Source: Finegoldia magna (GTDB taxonomy: Bacteria > Bacillota > Clostridia > Tissierellales > Peptoniphilaceae). From it: a DNA stretch of 64,000 bases. A program made the translations under genes and the position numbers. The stretch covers positions 1-64,000 of the forward strand of contig NZ_QGTH01000002.1 of the NCBI RefSeq assembly GCF_003182075.1. Reading direction: 5' to 3'. Below, in pieces: positions 35,029-44,360 of the stretch (position 1 is the first letter of the stretch; every line of letters starts with the position of its first letter). The notes under the pieces were generated by a model. It saw only the letters and a list, made by a program, of their open reading frames with translations, made no database searches and was not told where the DNA came from.

Positions 35029-35985
35029 CTATTTGAATTTTATAGTTTCATCATTGAAAACTCCAATTGAGTTTTTGATTTTCAAGCTGTACACGCTATC
35101 ACCTATTGGAACTATCATTGTATCATCTTTTGCATCTTCAAAAAATACGAGTTTATCTTTTTCTAGATTATAAGCAATCTTATTATCCAACCAAGTCATA
35201 TATTTTTTAGACACTTTAAATCTTTTCAATACATTTTCATAACCTTTAATAGTAGATTCCATTATCAACTTATCATTCTTGTACAACCTTGAATTTCCAG
35301 TTTTAAAATCGTACAAAGAATAGAAGACATCCTTATTATTCATCACAACATCAATCGGAAACTCATCTTCTGTCAAATCCCTACTGAAGATTTCCTTATC
35401 GTCCATATCCTTGACAGTTAATTTATCCTTTTCATAATGCATATACATTATAGACTTATCGTTTTTGATTAATTTCCCAATTTTGCCAGTAGATTCAAAT
35501 GCGCCATTATTATTCCTGAAAATCTCACATTCAAAAAATTTAATTGGAGAATCAGAACGCAAAACCATAGCGTACACATTTTTATCCGATAACTTAGCAT
35601 CACTAATATGCTCTGTTGATGTGAGATTGTTCATTCCATCATCACCTTTAATCATCAACTTAGAAGCAAAAGATTCATCTGATTTATAAAGGAGATAATC
35701 TTTATTATCTACATCGTGTATTCCGTATCCATCATCTAGTTGTACTAATTCGTCCTTGGAATCGTCGTAAATAAAGTTCTTGCCATCTTTTAACACGACA
35801 ATTTTATCTCCATACAATTTCTGAATAAACTCAGAGTTCTTTAACTTATCTGTGTATTTGTTGTGAGAATCCATTTTTTTGATTCTATCTACTTTTACGC
35901 TGGATTCTACGCCCTTGTACACTTCTTTTTTTCCACACGACACAAAAATCATCATACATAATGCAACCATCAAAAATTTCTTCAT
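35029..35985 (-). CDS. Putative lipoprotein of unknown function
   Basis: This 318-residue protein starts with a short signal peptide and a lipobox (MMIFVSC, lipidated Cys near 17), so it should be anchored to the outer face of the membrane. The rest is hydrophilic and built of short beta-like segments with repeated DGKN/YDDSKD-type turns, suggesting a beta-propeller-like fold resembling TolB or WD-type repeats; this is a visual impression. I do not recognise the family. GGGAGG precedes its start. Confidence 0.6.
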   Translation of the reverse strand: MKKFLMVALCMMIFVSCGKKEVYKGVESSVKVDRIKKMDSHNKYTDKLKNSEFIQKLYGDKIVVLKDGKNFIYDDSKDELVQLDDGYGIHDVDNKDYLLYKSDESFASKLMIKGDDGMNNLTSTEHISDAKLSDKNVYAMVLRSDSPIKFFECEIFRNNNGAFESTGKIGKLIKNDKSIMYMHYEKDKLTVKDMDDKEIFSRDLTEDEFPIDVVMNNKDVFYSLYDFKTGNSRLYKNDKLIMESTIKGYENVLKRFKVSKKYMTWLDNKIAYNLEKDKLVFFEDAKDDTMIVPIGDSVYSLKIKNSIGVFNDETIKFK

Positions 35986-36063
35986 AAATTCCCTCCCATA
36001 TTAATAAAATATTTCTACTAATATTTATTAATTAATATATACCCAGAATTTACAAAAAAACTA

Positions 36064-37398
36064 TTATCGTAAATTTTTATAAAACTTTTCGGTTTCTTTT
36101 ACAGTTGGAAAATTAAATACAAGGTTTTTGTTATCCTTAGTCTTTATCCAAATAGCTCTTGGATTGTCGTTATGAATGTACACATCACAGTTTCCAATTC
36201 CTTTTATATTAAATTTCCCATAGGAATAGTGTTTAAGTGATGTTCCATTTAATCTAATGCCATCTGTTTTGTTGACATCTTCGATTAGCTCAACTTTTTC
36301 GATTGATTTTTTGTCAATTACAGTGGTGTAAACAGATTCAGTAATTGTGAGAGTGCTTGGTGTGTTATCTATAGTATACGTTTTTGGTAAACTCATATTT
36401 ATCATCAAAAATTCAACTGAAATCAATAAAACTGCAGTCAATGCATATAGTATTTTGCCTGATAATTTTGCCCTATTAAATGTCATATTACCATTTCTCA
36501 CGCTAATATCTTCAACCATTAGCCTGTCATCTTTCGGATTATAATAACCCCAAGGATCAAAGAAGTCCCCATTGTACAAGTCGCTATTAATCGCAGTTAA
36601 GTTTTTTGCTATGGTTTGATATTTAAAAAGAGCCAATATTATCGCTAGCGTGTACAAAACAATGTATGAAAAAATCGGGAAAATTCTGTAAACATCTTTT
36701 GATGAGTAATAAGCTACAACAAATCCTAAAACGATAAACATAATATATATCGCATACATTGTTTGTTGCACTTTTATGATGCTTTCTTCATTCAACTTTA
36801 AGTTTTCATCAGAATTAGTCGAATAAACTTTGGTATTTTTCCTTCCCAAAAACCATCCCGTTAATATTGTACTCACACTCATTGCGACTAGCAACAAAAT
36901 GTAGACGAAGAACATCTCGCTGTTTTTGAAAAAAGCTACCAACAATACGATTTGAACTACCAGCGGAATTATCCAGGCTTTTAGTTTGATTTTCTTTTTT
37001 TCAATATCTCTTGAAGTCTTCAAATCATACGTCAAAATACTATTCTCAGTCGATATATTATTGTCCTTTTTGTATTGTCGTATTACTTTCATTGCGTTGT
37101 ATTCGATAATATTTGCACTCACAAGATAAACAACTATTAAATTGTAATACACAAGCATTATCCAATCATAATCAAGCAACACAAGAAAAGATAAAACAAT
37201 GCTCACCGCAAATAAAATATTCAATTTTTTCTTCGTTTTTCCCAACAAATCGACGATGAATTCATCATCTTCATAACCTTTTGGAAAATTTGTAAACAAC
37301 ATAAATGTATCGTTTATTTTCAATGTATATATGTTCATTCTTCGCATGATAAACAAAATAAACACCAAACTAAAAAATAAAATAAATTGCCACATCAT
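36064..37398 (-). CDS. Multi-pass membrane protein (DUF5808-like) paired with a GntR regulator
   Basis: The 444-residue protein has about nine hydrophobic segments. A soluble stretch near residues 285-315 contains FDPWGYYNPKDDRLMV, the pattern of DUF5808 modules found in DUF1648-type membrane proteins. The C-terminal part after the last segment (about 345-444) is soluble and beta-rich, possibly PH-like. It overlaps the GntR regulator by four bases. Such regulator/membrane-protein pairs often answer cell-envelope stress; the function here is unknown. Confidence 0.6.
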   Translation of the reverse strand: MMWQFILFFSLVFILFIMRRMNIYTLKINDTFMLFTNFPKGYEDDEFIVDLLGKTKKKLNILFAVSIVLSFLVLLDYDWIMLVYYNLIVVYLVSANIIEYNAMKVIRQYKKDNNISTENSILTYDLKTSRDIEKKKIKLKAWIIPLVVQIVLLVAFFKNSEMFFVYILLLVAMSVSTILTGWFLGRKNTKVYSTNSDENLKLNEESIIKVQQTMYAIYIMFIVLGFVVAYYSSKDVYRIFPIFSYIVLYTLAIILALFKYQTIAKNLTAINSDLYNGDFFDPWGYYNPKDDRLMVEDISVRNGNMTFNRAKLSGKILYALTAVLLISVEFLMINMSLPKTYTIDNTPSTLTITESVYTTVIDKKSIEKVELIEDVNKTDGIRLNGTSLKHYSYGKFNIKGIGNCDVYIHNDNPRAIWIKTKDNKNLVFNFPTVKETEKFYKNLR

Positions 37399-37745
37399 TT
37401 TATAATTTCCTCCACTATATTTTTAATATCCTTTTGTGATTTGCCGCGAATTTTCGCTTCCATTAACAGTAGTTTCATTTCATCTTCAAATGAATTTCGT
37501 GAATAATCTTCGTCCACGCAAATCTTCGCCCCAACTCTTCTATCTATTACAATTATTTTTTCGTCCTTCAAAATATTGTAAGCCTTGCTAATCGTCATAG
37601 GATTTATTCCCAAATCATTTGCAAATTGTCTAACAGAAGGAAGTTCGTCGCCATTTTGCAAATTTCCACTAGCAATTTCTCTGATAATTTCGTTTCGAAT
37701 TTGAGTGTAAATCGGAACATCACTCGTCGTATTTATGTTAATCAT
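37395..37745 (-). CDS. GntR-family regulator, YtrA subfamily
   Basis: The 116-residue protein has an N-terminal winged helix (DVPIYTQIRNEIIREIASG, then LPSVRQFANDLGINPMTISKAY) and only a short C-terminal helix pair (about 80-116), which is the hallmark of YtrA-type regulators. These usually repress the operon they start, often encoding membrane or ABC proteins for envelope stress. It overlaps the membrane-protein gene by four bases, in agreement with that role. Confidence 0.85.
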   Translation of the reverse strand: MININTTSDVPIYTQIRNEIIREIASGNLQNGDELPSVRQFANDLGINPMTISKAYNILKDEKIIVIDRRVGAKICVDEDYSRNSFEDEMKLLLMEAKIRGKSQKDIKNIVEEIIK

Positions 37746-37805
37746 TCTGTCCTCCTTGTATTATTTATTATAATACAGATTAGACACAGATGCAATATTT
37801 TTTCA

Positions 37806-37835
37806 AAGAAAAAAGAGCGCATCGAAATGCACTCT
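37806..37835 (-). terminator. Terminator downstream of structured element C and the thi operon
   Basis: AGAGTGCAT pairs with ATGCGCTCT (one G-U pair) around a TTCG loop; TTTTTT follows on the minus strand. Confidence 0.85.
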
Positions 37836-37858
37836 AAATCATTACTCGTATTTAATAG

Positions 37859-38025
37859 TAAACCAATCATACTAAGAATATCATACGGAAAAAATTGATT
37901 TGATTTCAAATCGAGAAATCCGTTAAAAATTGTACTGTTTGAGTGAAACGAGTTTGCAATTTTAGGATTTTGAGATTTAGAAATCAACAATTTTTGAAGT
38001 CTATATATTTGTGTATGATGGTTTA
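37859..38025 (-). ncRNA. Candidate structured RNA, copy C
   Basis: In minus-strand RNA the ends pair (TAAACC-ATCATAC with GTATGATtGGTTTA), then AAAAATTG/CAATTTTT, TTGATTTC/GAAATCAA, AAATCC/GGATTT and AAATTG/CAATTT. The apical region AAACTCG...CTCAAACA and the 3' CCGTATGATATTCTTAG match copies A and B while the stems do not. It starts 28 bases after the DUF5301 gene and ends 24 bases before a strong terminator on the same strand, so it can be transcribed as the 3' end of the thi operon. Confidence 0.5.
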
Positions 38026-38052
38026 TCTACACAATAAATTTCTACGATAAAA

Positions 38053-38463
38053 CTACATTGCACCGATTAATTTGTTAAACGTATCCTTGTCGATTTCCCA
38101 CACTCCTTCGTATGGTTTTTCAATGTAGTATTTTTTGTTTTGATACAAATACAACGTCATTTTTTCGTCTTTTCCGTAGTAGATTTCTATTTTTCTAAAA
38201 TCTTTTGTATTCGCAGGTGTATCATTGTTTGATTTTTTACTAGTTGGTTTTGCTTTTTCTTTTATCAATTTAATTGTGTCTACGATATCTTTTTTCGAAG
38301 TGATGGATGCCGTTGGTCCTTCCTTGTTTTCTTCGATTTTTGTAACTGTGATTACTTGTGAATCATTGGCGTTTGGAAGTGTTATTGGATCTGCTTTTTT
38401 GCAAGATACCATAACCAACATCAACACCATAACTAACAATACTAATTTAAATTTGTTTTTCAT
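38053..38463 (-). CDS. DUF5301-like lipoprotein
   Basis: This 136-residue protein has a signal peptide with lipobox (LVMVSC, Cys near 21). The mature part has the DUF5301 pattern: ITSKKDIVDTIKLIKEKAKPT, then KIEIYYG, LYLYQNKKYYIEKPYEGVW. Proteins of this family are small surface lipoproteins of Gram-positive bacteria with no established role. It follows thiE by two bases, so it is part of the thi transcript. It may help thiazole or thiamine uptake, but the gene order is the only hint. Confidence 0.7.
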   Translation of the reverse strand: MKNKFKLVLLVMVLMLVMVSCKKADPITLPNANDSQVITVTKIEENKEGPTASITSKKDIVDTIKLIKEKAKPTSKKSNNDTPANTKDFRKIEIYYGKDEKMTLYLYQNKKYYIEKPYEGVWEIDKDTFNKLIGAM

Positions 38464-38465
38464 AA

Positions 38466-39110
38466 TTACCTCAATTCTAAAATTTGTTTTGATTTTTCTA
38501 ATAATCTGTGTGCTTTTTCTTGTGGATTGTCGTCATTCATCAACGCTCTTACGACTGCTATCCCACTTGCACCACTGTTTTTTAATACATCTATGTTATC
38601 CTCATTTAAACCGCCAATAGCGACAGTTTTTATGCTTATGCTATTGTTGATGTCTCTTAGAGTTTCAACCGATGTTATTTTCGTTTTAACGTGGGTTTTT
38701 GTCGGATAAATCGCCCCAACTCCAAGATAATCTGCGCCTTCTTTTTCACATTGGACAGCTCTGGCAACACTTTTCGCAGTTGCGCCAATAATGTAATTAT
38801 CTCCCAAAATTCTTCTTGCATCTTTTATTTCCATGTCTTCATCTCCAAGATGAACTCCTGCACACTCGCTTGCCAAGCAAACGTCAATTCTATCGTCAAT
38901 TAAAAGCGGCACATCAAACTTGTCGCAAATTACCTTCACTTTTTTCGCCAAGTCTATGTATTCTCTTGTAGAGATATTTTTCTCCCTTAGTTGTACCAAT
39001 GTTACTCCACCTTTAAGAGAATCTTCAATCTTTGTTAAAAAAACTTCCTCATCTTTAACATTTGTCCTATCAGTAACCAAGTACAAGCTAAGATTCAACT
39101 TTTCTCGCAT
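38466..39110 (-). CDS. thiE: Thiamine-phosphate synthase
   Basis: ThiE joins HMP-pyrophosphate and thiazole phosphate to give thiamine phosphate. The 214-residue TIM barrel has VQLREKN, the pyrophosphate site DDRIDVCLA, AGVHLGDED and GATAKS. It overlaps the end of thiM by 23 bases. No thiD (HMP kinase) or de novo thiC/thiG genes are in the window, so this operon is a thiazole-salvage unit that depends on HMP from elsewhere. Confidence 0.93.
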   Translation of the reverse strand: MREKLNLSLYLVTDRTNVKDEEVFLTKIEDSLKGGVTLVQLREKNISTREYIDLAKKVKVICDKFDVPLLIDDRIDVCLASECAGVHLGDEDMEIKDARRILGDNYIIGATAKSVARAVQCEKEGADYLGVGAIYPTKTHVKTKITSVETLRDINNSISIKTVAIGGLNEDNIDVLKNSGASGIAVVRALMNDDNPQEKAHRLLEKSKQILELR

Positions 39111-39894
39111 TTATATTCTCCTTTATTTGTTCCCATTTTATTTTGGATAAATTATCGTACAAACCGATTTTGAAAGAACTAAGTCCAACACTTTTATCCA
39201 TCATTTCACAGCTAATATTCATCATGCTAATTGCTAGAACACATGATTCTATCGATTGGGATACGCTAAGTGTACACGCTATCAAACTTCCCACAACACA
39301 ACCTGTCGCAGTGATTTTTGAAAGCCTTTCATCGCCATTATTAAGCAGATAAATCTCATCTGAACACACAATATCCGTATGGCCTGTTGCCACAACGATT
39401 GAATGGTACTTTTCATGCAAATTATTACAGTAATTAATCACATCAATTACTTCAAGCTTTCTTGAATCCACACCTTTTGTACTTAAATCTTTAATAAACA
39501 GTGATTCTATCTCGCTGTAATTTCCTTTTATACAAGTTATTGTGTATTTTTGCAAGATTTCTAACGTCAAATCCAACCTTAATCTTGACGCACTCACTCC
39601 AACCAAATCCAATGTAATTGGAATGTTGTTTTCATTTGCAATTCGTAGGGATTTTTTGATTGATTCTATTCTATAGTCAGTGATGTTTCCTAAATTTACC
39701 AACAGAGAATCAGAATTTTTCGTAACATCTTCGACTTCTCGTGGATTATCTGCCATAAATGGACTTTGGTTAACACTCAGAACTGCGTTTGCCATATCAT
39801 TGATTGAAATCGCATTCGTAAGGCAATGAATCAGATTATTGCTGTTGTACAAATCAGAGTAAATCTCTGACATTTTTTGTATTAAATTATCCAT
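39088..39894 (-). CDS. thiM: Hydroxyethylthiazole kinase
   Basis: ThiM phosphorylates 4-methyl-5-(2-hydroxyethyl)thiazole. The 268-residue ribokinase-like protein has the substrate region VNQSPFMADNPREVE, the LDLVGVSASR segment and the catalytic anion-hole motif ATGCVVGSL, where the cysteine is the conserved one of ThiM. It lies between thiW and thiE with overlaps on both sides (8 and 23 bases). Confidence 0.93.
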   Translation of the reverse strand: MDNLIQKMSEIYSDLYNSNNLIHCLTNAISINDMANAVLSVNQSPFMADNPREVEDVTKNSDSLLVNLGNITDYRIESIKKSLRIANENNIPITLDLVGVSASRLRLDLTLEILQKYTITCIKGNYSEIESLFIKDLSTKGVDSRKLEVIDVINYCNNLHEKYHSIVVATGHTDIVCSDEIYLLNNGDERLSKITATGCVVGSLIACTLSVSQSIESCVLAISMMNISCEMMDKSVGLSSFKIGLYDNLSKIKWEQIKENINARKVES

Positions 39895-40396
39895 TTATAC
39901 TTTCCTTTAATTTATCTAGCATTTTATTTTTTTGCATAGCCTTTAAAAATGCGAATGCTACAGTCGCTCCCATTAAAGTCGCCAGCACAAATGATGGTGT
40001 GTAGAAAAACAAAGTCAAATTGCTTTTTCCGAAGAAAAACTTCATAACAGGAACGCTTACAATCGATCCGATTATTCCTGTTCCAATAACTTCTCCAATA
40101 CAAGCCATAATTAATTTGTTCGTTCTTTTATACAAAATTCCCGACAAAAACGCCCCAAACACAGCTCCAGTCAATGCTAACGGTGGAATTGCCATTAGTG
40201 ACATTCTGATTATCCCAATCAACGTCGCACACAAAAGTGCATACCATGGTCCCAAAAATACCGCACACACTATATTAACAAAATGTTGTGTTGGACAAAA
40301 TCCAACAACTCTCAAAATTGGAGATATCACAACTCCTATTGCGACAAATATTGAAAGCATTATCATTTTAATTAAAGTAGAATTTTTTCTTGTCAT
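39887..40396 (-). CDS. thiW: Thiazole-precursor ECF transporter S component
   Basis: ThiW is the substrate-binding membrane part of an energy-coupling-factor importer, thought to carry hydroxyethylthiazole. The 169-residue protein has about five hydrophobic segments, with MLSIFVAIGVVISPILR at the start and the CPTQHFVNIVCAVFLGPWYA signature. I start it at 40396, with GGATGG seven bases upstream, rather than at an in-frame codon at 40435. A TTGTAA-N18-TAATAT promoter is possible just upstream. There is no room for a TPP riboswitch between uvrC and this gene. EcfA/EcfT must be encoded elsewhere. Confidence 0.88.
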   Translation of the reverse strand: MTRKNSTLIKMIMLSIFVAIGVVISPILRVVGFCPTQHFVNIVCAVFLGPWYALLCATLIGIIRMSLMAIPPLALTGAVFGAFLSGILYKRTNKLIMACIGEVIGTGIIGSIVSVPVMKFFFGKSNLTLFFYTPSFVLATLMGATVAFAFLKAMQKNKMLDKLKESING

Positions 40397-40468
40397 AAAA
40401 CATCCATCCTTCACTACCTTATATATTACCATCAATCAATATTTCTTTACAATAAAAAATATAGCAAA

Positions 40469-42295
40469 TTATTGCTTAAAATAATTTACTATATTTTCTG
40501 CTGCTTTTTCATTCATTCCATCAACTTCGCAAAGCTCTTCTACACTGGATTTTTTTATTCTGTCAAGAGTTTTAAAATGTTTCATCAAAGCTTTTTTCCT
40601 TTTTTCTCCGATTAAGGCTATATTGTCTAATTCAGATTTCTTGAAGTTTTTTTCGTGAAGTTTTCTGTGATAATTGATGGCAAATCTATGTGTTTCTTCT
40701 TGAATCGCAAACAACAACCTGTACAGAGGAGTGTTCACTTTCAATCTGATTTCGTCGTTTTCGTAAATTATTCCACGCGTTCTATGCTTATCGTCTTTTA
40801 CAAGTCCCAAAATCGGGATATCCAAGTTGAATTCGTCCAACACTTCTTTTGCGATGTTGACTTGACCTTTGCCACCATCCATCAAAATAATAGAAGGCAT
40901 TTCATCAAAGCTCTTGTCTCTATTATCAGAATCCAAAAGTCTTCTGAATCTTCTCGTCAACACTTCCCTGTGCGATGCATAATCATCTGCACCTTCTACA
41001 GTTTTGATTTTAAATTTACGATAATCTTTGGAAGATTTAGCCCCGTTTTTGAACACAATCATACTTCCCACAGAATCCACGCCACTTGTGTTGGAAATAT
41101 CGTAGCATTCAATTCTATCAATTGGTTTAACCCCTGTGATATCTTGCAAATCAAGTATTGCATTTTCACGATTACGTTCTCTTTTCAAATGTCTGGAAAT
41201 GTATTTGTCCAGTCCTTCTTTTGCGTTTACTCTGACCATTTCCAAAAGGTCAGTCTTGTTACCTCTTTTAGGAATTTTGATTTCAACCTTGGAACCTTTT
41301 TTCTCAGTTAGCATTTCTTCGATAAGCTCTCTGTCTTCGATTTCAATATCGGTTAGGATTTGTTTCGGAACATAAGTCAAATCAATGTAGAATTGTTTGA
41401 AAAATTCTCCTACAATGTGTTCGTTTGATTCTTCGTATTTATTGTCGATAATGAAATGTTGTCTTTCAATAATTTTACCATTTCTCATGAAAAATACTTG
41501 AACGCATACAGTCTCCGCTTCTCTGGCCATAGATATCATATCCAAATCCAACCCCTTGGTGTTGGTGATGTTTTGTTTTTCCAAAATCACTTGGATGTTT
41601 GTGATAGAATCTCTTAGTTTCGCTGCCAATTCGAAGTTCAAATTCTTGGAGGCAGCCATCATTTTATCGGTCAATTTCTTAGTCAAGTCATCTTCACGAC
41701 CATTCAAGAAATTTTCCACTTCTAACAATTCTTTGTTGTAATCTTCTTCGTTAACATCATAAACGCACATTCCGTCACAACGATTGATATAATAATTCAA
41801 ACAAGGTCTCTTAAGCTTTTGACCCTTATCAAAATTCAAATTACACGTTCTGATTTTGTACGTTTCGTGAATCAAATCTATAATATCATTAACTGCATAA
41901 GCATTAGGAAAAGGCCCAAAATACTTCGCCTTATCCTTCAAAACACGTCTAGTTTTCAAGACTCTTGGAAACTTTTCGTTCGTGATTTTGATGTATGGAT
42001 ATTGCTTATCGTCTCTTAAAACGATGTTGTATTTCGGGCTGTTTTTCTTGATTAAGTTTGATTCCAGAACCAAAGCTTCACATTCATTATTCACGATAAT
42101 ATATTCAAAATATTCTACGTGACTTACCATTGCAGCGACCTTTGCGAGTTTTTTTGATGAATCAAAATATTGACCCACACGTCTTCTCAAATCAATCGCC
42201 TTGCCAACGTAGATTATCTCGTCTGTTTTATCGTGCATAATGTACACGCCTGGTTTGTGAGGTACTTTTTGCAGTTCTTTTTTTATATCAAACAT
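40469..42295 (-). CDS. uvrC: Excinuclease ABC subunit C
   Basis: UvrC makes both incisions in nucleotide excision repair. The 608-residue protein has the GIY-YIG nuclease (about 1-95, KPGVYIMHDKTDEIIYVGKA), the cysteine-rich patch CLNYYINRCDGMC, a UvrB-binding UVR motif near 205-240, the RNase H-like C-terminal nuclease (ECYDISNTSG, LMDGGKGQ) and tandem helix-hairpin-helix motifs at the end. It begins two bases after pepP and forms an operon with it. Confidence 0.95.
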   Translation of the reverse strand: MFDIKKELQKVPHKPGVYIMHDKTDEIIYVGKAIDLRRRVGQYFDSSKKLAKVAAMVSHVEYFEYIIVNNECEALVLESNLIKKNSPKYNIVLRDDKQYPYIKITNEKFPRVLKTRRVLKDKAKYFGPFPNAYAVNDIIDLIHETYKIRTCNLNFDKGQKLKRPCLNYYINRCDGMCVYDVNEEDYNKELLEVENFLNGREDDLTKKLTDKMMAASKNLNFELAAKLRDSITNIQVILEKQNITNTKGLDLDMISMAREAETVCVQVFFMRNGKIIERQHFIIDNKYEESNEHIVGEFFKQFYIDLTYVPKQILTDIEIEDRELIEEMLTEKKGSKVEIKIPKRGNKTDLLEMVRVNAKEGLDKYISRHLKRERNRENAILDLQDITGVKPIDRIECYDISNTSGVDSVGSMIVFKNGAKSSKDYRKFKIKTVEGADDYASHREVLTRRFRRLLDSDNRDKSFDEMPSIILMDGGKGQVNIAKEVLDEFNLDIPILGLVKDDKHRTRGIIYENDEIRLKVNTPLYRLLFAIQEETHRFAINYHRKLHEKNFKKSELDNIALIGEKRKKALMKHFKTLDRIKKSSVEELCEVDGMNEKAAENIVNYFKQ

Positions 42296-42297
42296 TT

Positions 42298-44067
42298 CTA
42301 TATTGCTTTTGTTTGTTGTTCAAGATATTCTAAGTCAGATCCTTCCAAGTATGGTGATAATTTTTCGTAGCATTCTTTATTGTAATTGTTCAACCATTCT
42401 AATTCGAAAGGAAGTAATTTTTCTTTGATAACAGGTCTTGTGTCAATTGGACAAATAGACAATGATTCAAATCCCAAGAATTCTCCAAATTCAGATTCTC
42501 CAACTTTGATGCAGTGCATAATATTTTCGATTCTGATTCCGTGTGAACCTTCGATGTAAATTCCTGGTTCGTCACTAGTAACCATTCCTTCGTCCATGTC
42601 TATATCGTTGTTTACGGATGAAATTCTTTGTGGTCCTTCGTGAACACCAAGGTAGAATCCCACACCGTGACCTGTGCCGTGTCTGAAATCCAACATTTCT
42701 TGCCAAATAGGTCTTCTTGCAATTGGATCTAAGCTCGATGATTTTGTCCCTTTAGGGAAGATTGTAGTCATCAAATTGATGTGTGATTTTAATGTTAAAG
42801 TATAGTGTAGTTTTTCATCATCAGTCAATTCACCAAGAGCAACCGTACGAGTAATATCAGTAGTTCCATCCAAATATTGCGCACCACTATCAACCAAATA
42901 CAATCCCTTCGGTTGTAAAGTCACTGGATGATCAACTGATGGTTCGTAATGAGGAAGTGCCGCATTTTCTCCATATGCCGATATAGTACCGAAACTTAAA
43001 TCCATGAACAAATCGCCTTGTTCTCTGAAATATCTCAACTTATCTGCTGCACTCATTTCAGTAACATTTCCAGTTGGAGTACCTGTTTCTACCCAATTGA
43101 AAAACTTAACCAACGCAACGCCGTCTTTGATGTAAGCATTCTTTTGATTTTTAATTTCTGTTTCATTCTTATGAGCCTTCATCAAAGTTGTAGGTTGAAT
43201 TCCTTTTGAAATTCTAATATTTGAATTAATTGAATTGTAAATTCTTACATTTGTCTTAGAAGGATCCAAGAATAAAACACTTTTTCCTGGAAGCTCACTC
43301 AAATCTTCGAAGACTTTTTCGTAAGCTTTTACAGTAACACCTTGTTCTTTTAATAATTCAATCAAATCATCGTCGATTTTTTCATCATCAATGTACAAAT
43401 TAGCAAAATCTTTTCCAACCAATGCATAACTTATGATAACAGGATTGTACAAAACATCGTTACCTCTAATATTGTAAAGGTAGCAAATATCATCCAAAGA
43501 GCCTATAAAATTGTAATCACAATCGTTAGAATCCATAAAATATCTTAACTCTTTTAATTTTGTCTTAGTATCCTTGCCACAATATTTTACATCAAATGCA
43601 TAAGCCTTTGAGTTTGGTTTTTCTGGACGATCTTCCCAGATATCACCAACAAAATCCACATCAGTGATTATCATTCTATCGCCAAGATTTTCCAACCATT
43701 GATAATAATCATTGTAGTCCAAAGTAAGACCATCAACTCCTATTTTCCCACATTCGCCGACATTTTCATTCAAATATTCAATTAAAGTTGGAACCCCAGG
43801 TTCACCCATCTTCATCAATTCTACAGTAGATCCTTCAAGTTCCTTAGCAGCTTGAATAAAATATCTTCCATCAGTAAACAAAGCCGCTTTTTTCTTCAAA
43901 ATTACAGCAGTTCCTGCACTACCACTAAATCCAGTAATATATTTTCTAGTCTTATAATAATCTGCTAAATATTCAGATGTATGAGGATCGCTCGATAATA
44001 CAACATACGCATCGATATTTCTTTCGCTCATTTTTTTTCTTAGCTTTTCTAATCTTTCTGTAATCAT
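42298..44067 (-). CDS. pepP: Xaa-Pro aminopeptidase (M24B)
   Basis: This 589-residue cytoplasmic enzyme removes N-terminal residues preceding proline. It has two N-terminal creatinase-like domains (about 1-310) and the C-terminal pita-bread domain with the metal ligands in DSGAQYLDGTTDITR, HGTGHGVGFYLG, and the glutamates of SDEPGIYIEG and IRIENIM. The three-domain length matches eukaryotic-type APP1-like members found in Firmicutes. It starts an operon with uvrC. Structured element B lies upstream in opposite orientation. Confidence 0.92.
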   Translation of the reverse strand: MITERLEKLRKKMSERNIDAYVVLSSDPHTSEYLADYYKTRKYITGFSGSAGTAVILKKKAALFTDGRYFIQAAKELEGSTVELMKMGEPGVPTLIEYLNENVGECGKIGVDGLTLDYNDYYQWLENLGDRMIITDVDFVGDIWEDRPEKPNSKAYAFDVKYCGKDTKTKLKELRYFMDSNDCDYNFIGSLDDICYLYNIRGNDVLYNPVIISYALVGKDFANLYIDDEKIDDDLIELLKEQGVTVKAYEKVFEDLSELPGKSVLFLDPSKTNVRIYNSINSNIRISKGIQPTTLMKAHKNETEIKNQKNAYIKDGVALVKFFNWVETGTPTGNVTEMSAADKLRYFREQGDLFMDLSFGTISAYGENAALPHYEPSVDHPVTLQPKGLYLVDSGAQYLDGTTDITRTVALGELTDDEKLHYTLTLKSHINLMTTIFPKGTKSSSLDPIARRPIWQEMLDFRHGTGHGVGFYLGVHEGPQRISSVNNDIDMDEGMVTSDEPGIYIEGSHGIRIENIMHCIKVGESEFGEFLGFESLSICPIDTRPVIKEKLLPFELEWLNNYNKECYEKLSPYLEGSDLEYLEQQTKAI

Positions 44068-44165
44068 AAATTACCTCCTCGTAGTTATAATAATTATATC
44101 ACAAAAAATAACGATGTTTATTTTCACGCTAACAATAAAAAACTAGGTAAATTATGCTAATAAAA

Positions 44166-44345
44166 AAATCAAAACCAATTAGCACAAATATCTGTCTCCA
44201 AAAATAAACAAATTCAAAGCTTATGAAGCTAAAATCTCAAACTCGTGCTACGCACTCAAACAATGAGATTTTTTAACGCTTCATTTCGCTAGAATTTGTA
44301 ATTATTTTTTACGAATGATATTCTTAGCTAATACGGTTTTGATTT
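44166..44345 (+). ncRNA. Candidate structured RNA, copy B
   Basis: Paired arms from outside in: AAATCAAAACC-ATTAGC with GCTAAT-GGTTTTGATTT, ATATC/GATAT, AAAAATAA/TTATTTTT, ACAAATTC/GAATTTGT, ATGAAGC/GCTTCAT, AAAATCTCA/TGAGATTTT and apical GTGC/GCAC. The unpaired 5' ACAAATATCTGTCTCC, apical AAACTC...TCAAACA and 3' ATGATATTCTTAG segments match copies A and C. A weak TATGCT at 44153-44158 would start transcription at about 44165. A T-tailed hairpin lies downstream on the same strand. It is antisense to its flanking genes ychF and pepP, so it is not simply a UTR. Confidence 0.5.
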
Positions 44346-44360
44346 AAATTCTAATATATT

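Noticed and set aside
40397-40468. TPP riboswitch before thiW
   Set aside because: The gap is too short and shows no CTGAGA or ACCTGA core motifs.
40655-41311. A 218-codon open frame on the plus strand inside uvrC
   Set aside because: It is a shadow of uvrC in another frame, with no ribosome site or recognisable domain.
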